64,000 nt of DNA from Bacillus sp. ISL-55 (GCF_018613155.1 NZ_JAGGQU010000021.1:124001-188000), one strand, 5' to 3'. Counted from the stretch's first letter, positions 50,958 to 61,051 are shown. Program-made: numbers and translations. The notes: generated by a model from the sequence alone, not told the origin.

Positions 50958-52322
50958 ATGAGTATCCTTACAATATTATTTGCTGTAGCCGGCCTTGCTT
51001 TAGCTTTTTTTAAGCCAAAATGGGGCATCTTTTCAATTATCTTATTTTACACCATCCGCCCACTTGTCTCCGAGTTCATTCCCGAGGTCAAGGTTTTCAG
51101 CGACGGAATCCTCCTTGGCGGTTTACTATATGTTTTGGTGGCTTACAGAAAAAGACTGAAAGAACTATTTAAGTTCCACTTATTCGAATATGCTTTCTTT
51201 ACATTCCTGCTAATTGGTTCGGTTTCAGCTCTTATTACAGGTGTTGCTCCAATAGCCATTATTTTTCAATTACGAGCATTTTTACTAGGATATTTAGTTT
51301 ATTTTATCGCAAAGCGCATTAATTTTACCAAAGAAGATTTTAAAACATTTCTTTATGTACTTTTCTGGTGGGCTATCGTCTTTACCATCCATGGTTTCAT
51401 TGAGAAATTGTCATTAAGGCAGTTGTTACTTCCAGAAAACTGGAGGTTAATGGAACTTTCTGAAACAAATAAAATCAGGATTTACGGGATTCTTGGAAAT
51501 CCAAACGTTCTAGGTTTGTTCATGATGATAGTATTTTTCTTAACTTACTTCTACCGTGAGTATTTGAAGAACATCCCTGCGAAAATGATTTGGGTCGGCC
51601 TGGTCCTATTCGAGACTATATTTATTCTTACTTTTTCAAGAGGAGCAACGATCGGTATAATTGTCTTCCTAATCATTTATATCGCTTATAAACGGGATTT
51701 CTCTTTCATGAAAAATATGCTGATCCTGACAGCTGCTTCTTTAATTCTTTCATTTGCAGTAGTACAGGCAACAGATTTAATTGACTATCCAGTAACAGAG
51801 GAATCTGATGCAAGCAAGAAGGAACGAAATAAGAAAAACAATGAGGCAGTTTCAAGATTTAAAGATGCTTTTTCATCTGAAAATGTCAATATGAGCAGCC
51901 AAGATGGCCGAGTATTCTACATTTTCAAAGGTTTTGAGATCTTTAAAGAACACCCTATTATCGGGACAGGATTTGCAACATACGGTGATTCCGCTACCCA
52001 AACTTTCTCATCACCTATTTACAAACAATATGGCATTGAAAATAGTATCTTTTATTCGGATAACCAGTACATCCAAATCATTGTTGGAACAGGAGCTTTA
52101 GGCGTCATTACTTTTGCCGTATTCTTGCTGTCCCTCACTTATTTTGTATGGAAAAAGCGTAAAGAAACACCATTATTCCCATTACTGTTCTTTTTCCTTG
52201 CTGGTTTCTATGTCCATGGTTTTTACTACAACATCTGGGAAAATTATGTATATGTTTTATTCTTTTACTTTATCTTGGCTCTACATGAGATTTGGGCTAA
52301 AGACAACCAAGAATATAATTGA
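50958..52322 (+). CDS. O-antigen ligase/polymerase family membrane protein
   Basis: A 454-residue protein with about 12 helices and one large extracellular loop (~residues 275-365). GNPNVLGLFMMI, FSRGATIGI and HPIIGTGFATYGD are Wzy/WaaL signatures. It probably polymerises or ligates the lipid-linked polymer made by the adjacent genes. GAAGGGAG precedes the ATG. Divergent from the tagO-side series. Confidence 0.88.
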   Translation: MSILTILFAVAGLALAFFKPKWGIFSIILFYTIRPLVSEFIPEVKVFSDGILLGGLLYVLVAYRKRLKELFKFHLFEYAFFTFLLIGSVSALITGVAPIAIIFQLRAFLLGYLVYFIAKRINFTKEDFKTFLYVLFWWAIVFTIHGFIEKLSLRQLLLPENWRLMELSETNKIRIYGILGNPNVLGLFMMIVFFLTYFYREYLKNIPAKMIWVGLVLFETIFILTFSRGATIGIIVFLIIYIAYKRDFSFMKNMLILTAASLILSFAVVQATDLIDYPVTEESDASKKERNKKNNEAVSRFKDAFSSENVNMSSQDGRVFYIFKGFEIFKEHPIIGTGFATYGDSATQTFSSPIYKQYGIENSIFYSDNQYIQIIVGTGALGVITFAVFLLSLTYFVWKKRKETPLFPLLFFFLAGFYVHGFYYNIWENYVYVLFFYFILALHEIWAKDNQEYN

Positions 52323-52332
52323 ACCCACAAGA

Positions 52333-52366
52333 ATGGATAGAGTGTACACTCTATCCATTTCTCTTT
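52333..52366 (+). terminator. Terminator of the O-antigen-ligase-like gene
   Basis: A perfect palindrome: ATGGATAGAGTG and CACTCTATCCAT separated by TA, followed by TTCTCTTTTC. Confidence 0.85.
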
Positions 52367-52450
52367 TCTTGAGTCATTGACAGCTGAGTGATAATCTAAG
52401 AATAAAACTATTTTTTCTCCCGCTTAGGGAACACATTCCGGAGGTAGATG

Positions 52451-54562
52451 ATGGATAAAAAATCAATTTTGTTATGGGTAAAAAGGTTACTCCCATTTAT
52501 ACTTCTCCCATTCTTTTCGTTAGCTTTACTTTTCCTCATGGAGTTTACTCATAGAGGGAGTTTTACCTTAACTGTTAACTGGTTCATAGAGAGAAAGACA
52601 GCTGCAATATATACGGTTATTATCTTGACTGCCATTTACTATTTACTGTTGTTATTAAAAAGAAAAATATTTATTGTTTTATTCTCTTTATTCAATATCT
52701 TCATATTCACCCTGGCTACAGTAAGTCATATAAAGCAGTCTTTACGTGGGGATCCGCTTCTTCCCATTGATGTAACGCTCCTTTCTGAAAGTATGAATAT
52801 GTCGGAATCCTTTAATATCATGTCTGGCCGGATTATCATGAGCATCGTTGCAGTTCTGATACTCTTAGCGGTTTCAGGTTTCTTATTATTCTGGTCAATG
52901 AAAACCTATAGGTACAATATTTACACAATTGTAATTTCAGTAGCATCTGCTGTCATTTTAGGTTATTTTGTAAACAACCTGGTACAAGATGGCCCTACAT
53001 CTCTTAATCAGACGTTTAAGTTGGCTTACCTTGACTATGATCAGCGTGAGACATATAAGCATAACGGTTTTACAATAGGGTTCCTACGGAACACTAAATG
53101 GCTTACTACTGAGCCGCCTGAAGATTACTCAAAGAATACGATTGAATCATTGGTCACAGAAATTAATTCCGATGAAAAAGCCGAGAGCACAACAAAGCCT
53201 AATATCATTTTCATCATGAGTGAAGCTTTCTGGGATCCGACCAGATTAGAAAATCTTTCTTTCAATAAGGATCCAATCCAAAATTTCAGAAGCCTTCAAG
53301 ACAGTAATGTCGGCGGGAATGTATTAACTCCAGTATTTGGAGGGTCAACAGCAAATACTGAATTTGAAGCTTTGACTAGTATGTCCATGAACTTTTTGCC
53401 TACTGGATCAATACCTTATTTATATAACTTAAATAAACCCATTCCTTCTTTACCTTTCGCGTTGAAGGAACAGGGATACGAAACTACAGCCATCCATAGC
53501 TTCCATAATTGGTTCTATGGGAGGAACTCTGTATACAAGCAACTAGGATTTGACCGCTTTATCAGCCTTGAATTCATTCCAAACCCAGTTGAAGATATGT
53601 ATTTCCTAAGGGATAGTGAAATGACCGATTTGATTTTAAATCAGGTAAAAGATAGTGATGAGCCAAATTTCATTTTTGCTGTTTCTATCCAGGGGCATGG
53701 TCCATACCCTGCAACCGGGAAGAAACCTTATGCCAATGTAGAGATTGATAAAGAAAAATCATCAGCAAATCTAGAAAGTGATTCAGAAAATATCGTTGAA
53801 ACATTTGGTGATACCATGAGCGAAGTTGATAAGGAACTTGCTCGGCTAGTACAGGGTTTAGAAGATAATGGTGAAGATTCAGTGGTAGTATTCTTTGGTG
53901 ACCACTTACCATTGCTAGGCGAAAATTACAAAGCTTATCGGGAAGCTGGTTACTTTGAAGAAAACGGTTCTTTCGAAGAGTATAAAAAAATGTATGAAAC
54001 TCCTCTTTTAATTTGGGATAATATCTCTGACGAAAAGGAATCAGTTGAGTTAAGTGCACCATTCCTTGGACCTTATGTCCTTAATAAGTACGGATTAAAA
54101 GGAAACATAATGACTGATCAGCTGACATCGATGATGGAGAGCGGAACAAGTTATATTCCACGACAGGACTTTATCAAGGAAACTAAAGTTAGTGAAGAGG
54201 ATCTTAAGAATTACAACCTGCTCCAATATGATATATTGTTTGGTGAAAAATACGGCTACGACCCTAAAAACCTGAAGCCGAATCCTAAATATCGTCTGGG
54301 ATATGCAGATCCTTATATTGAAAAGGCTGAGGTTAAAAAGATGAATGGGGAGACATATGTAGAGGTACACGGCAAAAATCTAACCAAGCGATCGTCTTTA
54401 TTTATTGACGATACTGTCATTGAAGCTACGGTTGACCCTAAGACACAAACCATCACGGCCAAAATAAAGGAAGAAGACATAAATAAAAAGGTTCAGATAA
54501 GGATTAATGATTCTTTAGACAGAACTCTTGCAACAAGCAATAAAGTTTCTATCTCAAAATAA
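52451..54562 (+). CDS. LTA synthase family sulfatase with C-terminal IPT-like domain
   Basis: About 703 residues: five N-terminal membrane helices (~10-180), then an extracellular sulfatase-fold domain. The Thr nucleophile is in FGGSTANTEFEAL (about residue 300), with metal ligands in IFIMSEAFWD and FFGDHLP. This is the lipoteichoic-acid synthase family that transfers glycerol phosphate from phosphatidylglycerol. The last 75 residues (AEVKKMNGETYVEVHGKNLTKRSSLFIDD) look like an IPT/TIG immunoglobulin-like module not found in canonical LtaS. GGAGG spacing favours the second of two adjacent ATG codons. Confidence 0.88.
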   Translation: MDKKSILLWVKRLLPFILLPFFSLALLFLMEFTHRGSFTLTVNWFIERKTAAIYTVIILTAIYYLLLLLKRKIFIVLFSLFNIFIFTLATVSHIKQSLRGDPLLPIDVTLLSESMNMSESFNIMSGRIIMSIVAVLILLAVSGFLLFWSMKTYRYNIYTIVISVASAVILGYFVNNLVQDGPTSLNQTFKLAYLDYDQRETYKHNGFTIGFLRNTKWLTTEPPEDYSKNTIESLVTEINSDEKAESTTKPNIIFIMSEAFWDPTRLENLSFNKDPIQNFRSLQDSNVGGNVLTPVFGGSTANTEFEALTSMSMNFLPTGSIPYLYNLNKPIPSLPFALKEQGYETTAIHSFHNWFYGRNSVYKQLGFDRFISLEFIPNPVEDMYFLRDSEMTDLILNQVKDSDEPNFIFAVSIQGHGPYPATGKKPYANVEIDKEKSSANLESDSENIVETFGDTMSEVDKELARLVQGLEDNGEDSVVVFFGDHLPLLGENYKAYREAGYFEENGSFEEYKKMYETPLLIWDNISDEKESVELSAPFLGPYVLNKYGLKGNIMTDQLTSMMESGTSYIPRQDFIKETKVSEEDLKNYNLLQYDILFGEKYGYDPKNLKPNPKYRLGYADPYIEKAEVKKMNGETYVEVHGKNLTKRSSLFIDDTVIEATVDPKTQTITAKIKEEDINKKVQIRINDSLDRTLATSNKVSISK

Positions 54563-54568
54563 CGAAGA

Positions 54569-54602
54569 AGAGTGTCGGCTCAAAATCACCGGCACTCTTT
54601 TT
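54569..54602. terminator. Bidirectional terminator, LTA synthase / glycosyltransferase
   Basis: GAGTGTCGG and CCGGCACTC form a 9-bp stem followed by TTTTT on the plus strand; it overlaps the 3' end of the convergent glycosyltransferase. Confidence 0.8.
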
Positions 54603-55695
54603 CATTATAGATTTCCAACAATTTCGAAACAATTCGTTGTTGGTCATGTTCTTCCACTCTTTTTATACCATTTGCCTTGAGGCTTTCCTTTAAATCCTGA
54701 TTATCGAGAATTAAGGATATCCCTTTAAACAGCGAATCTTCATCCCTCGGTTCCACAAGAACCCCAGATTCATCTGCCAGCAAATACTCTAACCCACCTA
54801 CCTTTGTACCGACCACAGGTGTTTCGCAAGCCATTGCTTCTAACGCTACTAAACCAAATCCTTCTATATAGGAAGGCAAAATTAAAGCCTCTGCAACATT
54901 CATCCAATCAGCAATCTCACTTTGCTTAAGTGCCCCATGATAGAATATAGGAGCTGTGCCTCCTGCCTGATTGACCAGCTCATCAAAAAGTTCTTTATCA
55001 GTAAGTCTGCCGATTATATGCAGCGTAATATCGGGGTCTGTTTCCCGGAGTTTCTTATAAGCCTGAAATAATTCATAAACTCCCTTATCCTTTATAAAAT
55101 TCCCAACGAAGAGTAGAACCTTTTCTTTTTCTTTCACTACTAATTTCTTTCTAAGCTTATCCCTATCATACAAGGGCTTAAAAATCCTTCTATCCACTCC
55201 CATTGAAATGAGTGAAAGTTTATCTTCATCGACTTCAAAATCCCTGAGGATATCGTCATATAAACGGTATCCAACAACAATGATATGGTCTGCTTCTGAT
55301 AAAACTTTCCTTGTTCCCCAGGAAGTAAACTTATTTTTTTTAGCCATTTTATCAATATCTCCGCCGTGGGAAGTCACAACCAGTTTCTTTTTCCAAATCA
55401 TCTTGTACAGGAGTGCTAACAAGCCCGAGGGAAATATGTAGTGTGCATGTATGACATCATATTTGTATCCATATATAAGGCCCCAGAAGCCCTTAAAGAG
55501 CCATTTGAGGTACTTCTGAATAACCTTGAGCTTCCCTCTCCCCGGTTCATTTATTGCAATAACATCAATCGAAAGGCCAGCAGCTTCCAAAGCAGTTACT
55601 TGATTCTTAATAAAGATGCCAAAAGTAGGCGCTGCCACGCTAGGATACATATTACTTATTATTAATATCTTTTGTTGTTTCAATTTAACACCCAC
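54586..55695 (-). CDS. GT4-type glycosyltransferase
   Basis: A 369-residue GT-B enzyme. N-terminal ILIISNMYPSVAAPTFGIFIKNQ and HAHYIFPSG; C-terminal LLFVGNFIKDKGVYELFQAY, and ALILPSYIEGFGLVALEAMACETPVVGTKVGGLEYLL with the E-x7-E motif. Related to TuaC-like transferases of teichuronic acid loci, but the exact sugar is unknown. GTG start at 55695; a TTG at 55683 with GTGGGTG before it is an alternative. Confidence 0.87.
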   Translation of the reverse strand: MGVKLKQQKILIISNMYPSVAAPTFGIFIKNQVTALEAAGLSIDVIAINEPGRGKLKVIQKYLKWLFKGFWGLIYGYKYDVIHAHYIFPSGLLALLYKMIWKKKLVVTSHGGDIDKMAKKNKFTSWGTRKVLSEADHIIVVGYRLYDDILRDFEVDEDKLSLISMGVDRRIFKPLYDRDKLRKKLVVKEKEKVLLFVGNFIKDKGVYELFQAYKKLRETDPDITLHIIGRLTDKELFDELVNQAGGTAPIFYHGALKQSEIADWMNVAEALILPSYIEGFGLVALEAMACETPVVGTKVGGLEYLLADESGVLVEPRDEDSLFKGISLILDNQDLKESLKANGIKRVEEHDQQRIVSKLLEIYNEKECR

Positions 55696-55740
55696 TAATC
55701 ACGATTTAGTTCTTAATCATTTTATCACTTTGTATCAATA

Positions 55741-55776
55741 AAAAATAACCAGCTAAACAGAATCTGTTTAGCTGGC
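55741..55776 (-). terminator. Terminator of the lytB-like gene
   Basis: CCAGCTAAACAG and CTGTTTAGCTGG form a perfect 12-bp stem followed by TTATTTTTT on the minus strand. Confidence 0.93.
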
Positions 55777-55783
55777 GTTAGGA

Positions 55784-58024
55784 TTAATGTAAGATAGTAT
55801 TCTCGATTACATTACGTACATCTCTGGAGATTGCACCTTCTCCTCCAAGGTAATGAATTTGAGGGATAAAGGTAATTTCTTCAGCAAGATAGTCTGTCAC
55901 TTGCTGAGGGACTGAATTCTTTTGAACTAAAATAATTGGTCCATTAAAATTAGCAGCAAGAACAGAACCTGGCAATGCATCGATGAACTCTTCACCTTGT
56001 GCAAAGAATACATTGCGTGGATCGATGTTGTATGTCCTTAAGATGTTAATACTAGTTTCATAGCGGTTTTTCCCGCTGACTCTGTCAACATTTGATTGAC
56101 CAACCAATGCAGCAATGCTGCCTTCTACGCTTTCAGATACTGCTCCTGTTCCTCCGATGATGGTAACTTTTTTAGTACCAGCGTTCACAAGGAAATCTTT
56201 AACAGCTGGAGTTAAGACGTCTGACTGTGTATATAGGATTGGTATTTGTTTCTCGCTTGCATAAGGTGCAATTGATAAAGCATCAGGTGAGACAGATGAA
56301 TCTGATGTAATGAAAACCTGGCTTCCTGCACCAACTTCACTAGCTACATTAATGGCTGTTTCATATCTTCTTTGTCCTGTAATTCTTTCAATGTTAGTAG
56401 TATAAGTACGCAATGAAGTTTCCACTTTATTAGAAATCGCCTTTTCTCCACCCAAAATCAATATCTTCCCTGGCTTATATTGATTTAGGAGCTCGTTAAC
56501 AGAATCAGGCAAGCTATCTGTATTAACTAATAACAATGGGGCGTTATGCTTTTTCGCTAAAACACTTCCTGTCAGAGCATCGATTGGATTATCGCCTCTT
56601 CCAATCACAACGGTGTTAGCGTCATTCCATCCATACTTAGAGATATTGACACTCGTTTCGTAGCGGTTTTTACCGCCAATTTCCTGGATCATACTATCAA
56701 TATAATTATCCTCTACAGCACTAGGGTAATAGAATCCGAGAATCTCTTTGTGGGATTTTTGCTGATCCGCCATTTTTTTAGCTCCGTATTGACTCATGCC
56801 GATTCCATGTCCAAAACCGCGGCCCTCATAAGTGAAAATACCATTTTGGTAAGTTATGCGGTCCACTAAGTGGCTCTTGATATATGAACCTCCAAACATC
56901 GAACGAATAGTTCCGAAGCTTGCCTTTGGCGCTGCTGCAACAAACCTCTCCAACTCTCCATCCTTCATGCGGAATGGACCATCCACTCCATCTTTCACGA
57001 AGAATTCGATTCTGTAACCTCCATACATACGGCGGCCACCGGAGGTTTTTTCTTCACCTAATGTCAACCCAGTAATCTTTGCAATCTTTAAATCCTTATT
57101 GGCATATCCATTGGCTTTCAACCAATTTTTCACATAGTTTGTGACAAGTGGGTCTTTTTCTACAACTGTTCTCCACCAAGAGGCAGGCCATGCCATATTA
57201 AGAGAGCTTTCATCAATTTGAGTTTCATTGATTTGCAGCTTCCAAGGATTCTGCGGGTCGTATGGATCGTTCTTAGCAGGCAAATATCCTAAAGCAGTTC
57301 CTCCCCAAAGGTTGGCGTTTGATTCCGTGATACCACCATTACTTGAACTATACACTGCAGAGATTAATTTTCCACCATACGTTAATACTTCTCCCTTAGT
57401 GTGGTTGACAGCAAGAGTAGAATTTTTATAATAATTTTGGTCCTTCCAGATATAACCTGAATAAACCTGATTCGTAACAGTATCCACAATAGTAGAATTA
57501 ATCTTTGACAAAGCATAAGTTCTAGCGGCTACCGCCTGCGCCTGTAATGCTTCTACATGCCAAGATGCAGGCATTTCACCAGGCACCACACCTTTTAAAT
57601 AATCTTCCATCGGAAGTCTATTTATTGGTCGTACGTAAGAGCCATTCTCGATTGTAAAAGTAAAATCACCTAGATAATCACGATTATTGATAGATACATA
57701 GTTTTCGACACCATATTTCACAGGATTAATAGTAAAACTATTTGTATAAACCTTTACTTTAGTACCGTTTGCATACAAGCTAATTGTAGTTGAATTTTCT
57801 ACCTTTACCTTGTAGCTATTCCCTTCTATTAAGTGAACATTGCTGCCATTAATAGAATATGTACCATGAATATTCAGGCTTACCTCATTCTTATTGCCGA
57901 GATAGTTTATCAATTTAACAGACACCTGATTTGGTGCAGTACTCGCATCAGCAAGGTTTGAGTTTGTTAAAAATACAATCGTCAGGGCCACAGCAAAGAA
58001 GAAGATCTTTCTAATGCTAATCAC
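55784..58024 (-). CDS. lytB: SpoIID/LytB domain protein with three CWB2 repeats
   Basis: About 746 residues. Signal peptide; SpoIID-type domain (~130-460: RLPMEDYLKGVVPGEMPASWHVEALQAQAVAARTYAL, then GHGIGMSQYGAKKMA); C-terminal CWB2 triplet (~465-750, opening GGKNRYETS, TGQRRYETA, SGKNRYETS). B. subtilis LytB enhances the amidase LytC; SpoIID itself is a lytic transglycosylase. Here the CWB2 repeats are at the C terminus. The preferred start is GTG at 58024 with GGAG nine bases before. Last gene of the cluster. Confidence 0.88.
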   Translation of the reverse strand: MISIRKIFFFAVALTIVFLTNSNLADASTAPNQVSVKLINYLGNKNEVSLNIHGTYSINGSNVHLIEGNSYKVKVENSTTISLYANGTKVKVYTNSFTINPVKYGVENYVSINNRDYLGDFTFTIENGSYVRPINRLPMEDYLKGVVPGEMPASWHVEALQAQAVAARTYALSKINSTIVDTVTNQVYSGYIWKDQNYYKNSTLAVNHTKGEVLTYGGKLISAVYSSSNGGITESNANLWGGTALGYLPAKNDPYDPQNPWKLQINETQIDESSLNMAWPASWWRTVVEKDPLVTNYVKNWLKANGYANKDLKIAKITGLTLGEEKTSGGRRMYGGYRIEFFVKDGVDGPFRMKDGELERFVAAAPKASFGTIRSMFGGSYIKSHLVDRITYQNGIFTYEGRGFGHGIGMSQYGAKKMADQQKSHKEILGFYYPSAVEDNYIDSMIQEIGGKNRYETSVNISKYGWNDANTVVIGRGDNPIDALTGSVLAKKHNAPLLLVNTDSLPDSVNELLNQYKPGKILILGGEKAISNKVETSLRTYTTNIERITGQRRYETAINVASEVGAGSQVFITSDSSVSPDALSIAPYASEKQIPILYTQSDVLTPAVKDFLVNAGTKKVTIIGGTGAVSESVEGSIAALVGQSNVDRVSGKNRYETSINILRTYNIDPRNVFFAQGEEFIDALPGSVLAANFNGPIILVQKNSVPQQVTDYLAEEITFIPQIHYLGGEGAISRDVRNVIENTILH

Positions 58025-58051
58025 TATCTCACTCTCCATCATCTATTTCTT

Positions 58052-58762
58052 TTATTTTACTTCGCCTAATACAGATTCAGCGGAGTAGCCATTTTCTCCA
58101 GTCAGGCTGTAAGTTTCTTTAACAAGTCCTAGTTCCGGGGCAAAGAAGCGGGTGTAGGTCGTTTTTTCATTCACAACTTCATCAGTCACTTTGCGAACTA
58201 CTATTACATCCTTCAATTCTCCATAAGGGGTTTTTTCATGTGAACTATTTTCTACCATTTCCCATACAGCTGAATCACCTATGAGCTTTTCTGGGTTCGC
58301 CATTTGTTCGAAACCATCCAACAGGCTTTTTTTAGGGTCTTCCAAACTGCGCTCTTCAAAAACTAAAGTAATTTCACTGCCTGTCCATTTATAAATTTGA
58401 GTGGTTTGGTTTCCACCTAACTGTACCAGCATTTGGACAAACTGGTCATTAGCTGCAATAACTTCTTCAGTAAAGACGGGATTCCCATTCTCAGTGAATG
58501 TTTTCTTAGCCCCTACATTTGGACGATATTCTTTAAGATCGATTCCCATGAATTGATCGAGGTCTTTTTCTTGATCCTCGCTTTCATCCACGTGCTCTTC
58601 TTGTACACTTTCTTCCTTATCTTCTGTCTCCTTGTTTTCCGATTCTTCATTTACTATAGGAGAATCTTCCTTTTTAGCCGTTTCTTTTTCATTTGCGTCA
58701 TCTTTTGCACAACCGGCAAGAAAAATGAGTACTATGGAGAAGATTACGAATGCTTTTCTCAT
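58052..58762 (-). CDS. Acidic lipoprotein, LytA-like position
   Basis: A 236-residue lipoprotein: LAGC lipobox with Cys18, a highly acidic Glu/Lys/Asp-rich linker (~20-70), then a folded domain of about 160 residues (EYRPNVGAKKTFTENGNPVFTEEV...). It lies between the amidase and LytB genes, the place held by LytA in a B. subtilis-like lytABC set, but is twice the length of LytA and not clearly similar. Function unknown; it may help secretion or membrane retention of its neighbours. Confidence 0.78.
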   Translation of the reverse strand: MRKAFVIFSIVLIFLAGCAKDDANEKETAKKEDSPIVNEESENKETEDKEESVQEEHVDESEDQEKDLDQFMGIDLKEYRPNVGAKKTFTENGNPVFTEEVIAANDQFVQMLVQLGGNQTTQIYKWTGSEITLVFEERSLEDPKKSLLDGFEQMANPEKLIGDSAVWEMVENSSHEKTPYGELKDVIVVRKVTDEVVNEKTTYTRFFAPELGLVKETYSLTGENGYSAESVLGEVK

Positions 58763-58783
58763 CGTATTACCTGCCTTTAATAA

Positions 58784-58815
58784 GACTCGGTAAGAACCTT
58801 TATCTTACCGAGTCC
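58784..58815 (-). terminator. Hairpin between the amidase and lipoprotein genes
   Basis: GACTCGGTAAGA and TCTTACCGAGTC form a 12-bp stem with a 7-nt loop followed by TTATT. The weak T-run suggests partial termination within the cluster. Confidence 0.65.
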
Positions 58816-58823
58816 ATGATTTT

Positions 58824-60911
58824 TTACTTCACTTTATTTACTACAGAATTCACTGCCTCATCAGTTACGACTCCACCAACATTATATATATCGGCAACAT
58901 TTTTCATTTGTGAAACTTCCATCAAATAAGATTCTACATTGGGATTCACAGAATCTCCGATAAGAATTAATGGTGACTTAGTGCCAATGGATAATGGTGC
59001 TGATGCTAAAGCGTCTGGGAAATTCTTCCCTGTTGTAATATTGATTTGAGTCGGGTCAAGGCTATCTTTAAAATGCCAAAGAACCTTTGCGACCGTTTCA
59101 TAACGATCAGCACCTGCTAGACGAGTAAAATAACTCTTTGGATATGCATTTGCCAGCTGTTTTTGGACATTATCAGAAACAGCCCCAGCTCCTCCGGTAA
59201 TGACTATCTTTTTGTTGGTCAAGTCAAGGCCCGTTGGCAAAGTAATAGAGTCTTTTTGTGTTAATAGAATTCCCCACTTATTGTCTGCTGCAATAGGTGC
59301 TACTGCTAAAGCATCAGGGAAGTTCGCTCCCGAAGCTACAAAGAGTCCATTTACATTACCTAATTTTTGCAAGATTGATTTATTCGTTTCATAACGATTC
59401 TTACCTGAAATCCTTTCAACTTCCATCTTCAGGTTACGGATCGATTGTTCAACTTCCGCAGAAATCGCAGCAGTACCACCAACGATGACTACCTTTTTGG
59501 TTCCAAGCCTGATTAGTTCCTGTTTAACACTTTCTGTCAGCACATTTCCTCTGCTTAACAAAATCGGTGCTTTATTATAAAGACTTGAGAGCGGGCCAGC
59601 TGAAAGTGCGTCTGCAAAGTCATAGCCTGTCGCCAAAATTACCACTTTATCTTTATGGTCCTGAGTGAATCCATTCGGATATAATTTCTTTGATGCCGCA
59701 ATCGCAGTTTCCAGGCGGTCTTTTCCTGAGACCTTAGAAGCCTTAAGGGTATCGTTTACTACTACACCTGGTGTATTTGTCCATAGGACTTCCTTAGTCA
59801 TAGAGTTTACTAGTTTGGCATTCGCAACTTTCTTCGCTTCACTCATTGCAAACTCATAATCATAGAAAGAATTTACTAAACTATCATTAACAAAAAGTTG
59901 ATATTTTTTCTCAAGGAAGTTTGACCAAGTAGTAAATTGGGTATCTTTAGATATAACACGTGTATGTGCGTACCCTTTTGCATAGTTGATCGCTGCCTGT
60001 TCACTTGGGAAGTTGCCAAGGTACCCTAAACTTTTGTGATAGACTTCAAATTTACTAGTTGAGTAGACATAGTTCTGAGTATCTTTGTTAAATACTTTGG
60101 AAGTATAGCTTAATGTATTAGCATAATTGATCGCATCACTTTCGGTCTTGAACGTCTTGACCGTTTTTCCGCTTTCATTATGTACTTCAAATACTTTATA
60201 GTATTCTAATACTGCTTTTGCCATAGCCAGAGCAGCACTAGTTTGGTATGAATTCGTTTTTATTCGACCTTCTTCTTCAGGGTTCGTCATAAAACCAAGT
60301 TCTACTAGAATAGCAGGCATCTGAGCATTCCTGATTACATAAAAGCTCTGGTTATTTCGTATCCCTCTATCCAATGTTCCAAGGTTAGAGACCAACTGTG
60401 GATGAGTTGCCTGAGCAAATCTTCTGCTTTGTTCCAGGTATCCTAACTGCATTGGATCTGGTGGATAATCTGCCTGATAATAATTTAGGCCATCATAATA
60501 ATAGGTTTCAATGCCCTTTACATATCTATTAGTTGGGTGAGCATTGTGATGAATGGATACAAACAAACTATTGTCATTATTATTTGCAGCGGCAGCGTTG
60601 GCTAAATTCATTCTTAACCTAAAATCTCCTGTTTCACCTTGCAAATAAGGAGCAAATTCCATATCCGTTTCCCGAGTCATTACTACCTTAATTCCATAGT
60701 TATTCAGAATTTGTCTAAGTTTAAGGCCAACTGAAAGGTTAACGTTTTCCTCACAAATCCCTGTAGTATTACCTGAAAATCCACAAGTACCAGAGTATTT
60801 TCCGCCATGTCCAGGGTCAATAACTACCAACTTTTCCGCGAAACCAGCAGCTGGAAAGATGAATAAGAGCAACAGTAACATGTAGGTTACTCTCCAGCGT
60901 TTTACATTCAT
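58824..60911 (-). CDS. lytC: N-acetylmuramoyl-L-alanine amidase with CWB2 repeats (LytC-type)
   Basis: About 695 residues. Signal peptide; Amidase_3 domain (~25-240) with zinc ligands in VIDPGHGG, in the Glu of CEENVNLSVG and in HHNAH, and catalytic Glu in ILVELGFMTN; a middle region of three imperfect ~45-residue repeats (~240-390: KTESDAINYAN, PSEQAAINYAK, YEFAMSEAKKV) of a SPOR-like look; three CWB2 repeats at the C terminus (~400-695). The B. subtilis LytC has CWB2 first and amidase last, so the order is reversed here. GGAGGG favours the ATG at 60911. An extended -10 promoter is upstream. Confidence 0.9.
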   Translation of the reverse strand: MNVKRWRVTYMLLLLLFIFPAAGFAEKLVVIDPGHGGKYSGTCGFSGNTTGICEENVNLSVGLKLRQILNNYGIKVVMTRETDMEFAPYLQGETGDFRLRMNLANAAAANNNDNSLFVSIHHNAHPTNRYVKGIETYYYDGLNYYQADYPPDPMQLGYLEQSRRFAQATHPQLVSNLGTLDRGIRNNQSFYVIRNAQMPAILVELGFMTNPEEEGRIKTNSYQTSAALAMAKAVLEYYKVFEVHNESGKTVKTFKTESDAINYANTLSYTSKVFNKDTQNYVYSTSKFEVYHKSLGYLGNFPSEQAAINYAKGYAHTRVISKDTQFTTWSNFLEKKYQLFVNDSLVNSFYDYEFAMSEAKKVANAKLVNSMTKEVLWTNTPGVVVNDTLKASKVSGKDRLETAIAASKKLYPNGFTQDHKDKVVILATGYDFADALSAGPLSSLYNKAPILLSRGNVLTESVKQELIRLGTKKVVIVGGTAAISAEVEQSIRNLKMEVERISGKNRYETNKSILQKLGNVNGLFVASGANFPDALAVAPIAADNKWGILLTQKDSITLPTGLDLTNKKIVITGGAGAVSDNVQKQLANAYPKSYFTRLAGADRYETVAKVLWHFKDSLDPTQINITTGKNFPDALASAPLSIGTKSPLILIGDSVNPNVESYLMEVSQMKNVADIYNVGGVVTDEAVNSVVNKVK

Positions 60912-60945
60912 TTTCATTTCCCTCCAAAAGTTTACATTTTTCTAC

Positions 60946-60954
60946 ATTATAGCA
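60946..60954 (-). promoter_or_regulatory. Extended -10 promoter of the lytC-like gene
   Basis: Minus strand TGCTATAAT, about 35 bases before the start codon. No sigma-D consensus was found here, unlike B. subtilis lytABC. Confidence 0.45.
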
Positions 60955-61051
60955 TCCTAAATTACAAGTATTCTATCAATTTTTGAAAGTTAATTATTAC
61001 CATTGTGTAACATTTTTATCATAATCGTAAAAAATGTTATTAAAATATAAT

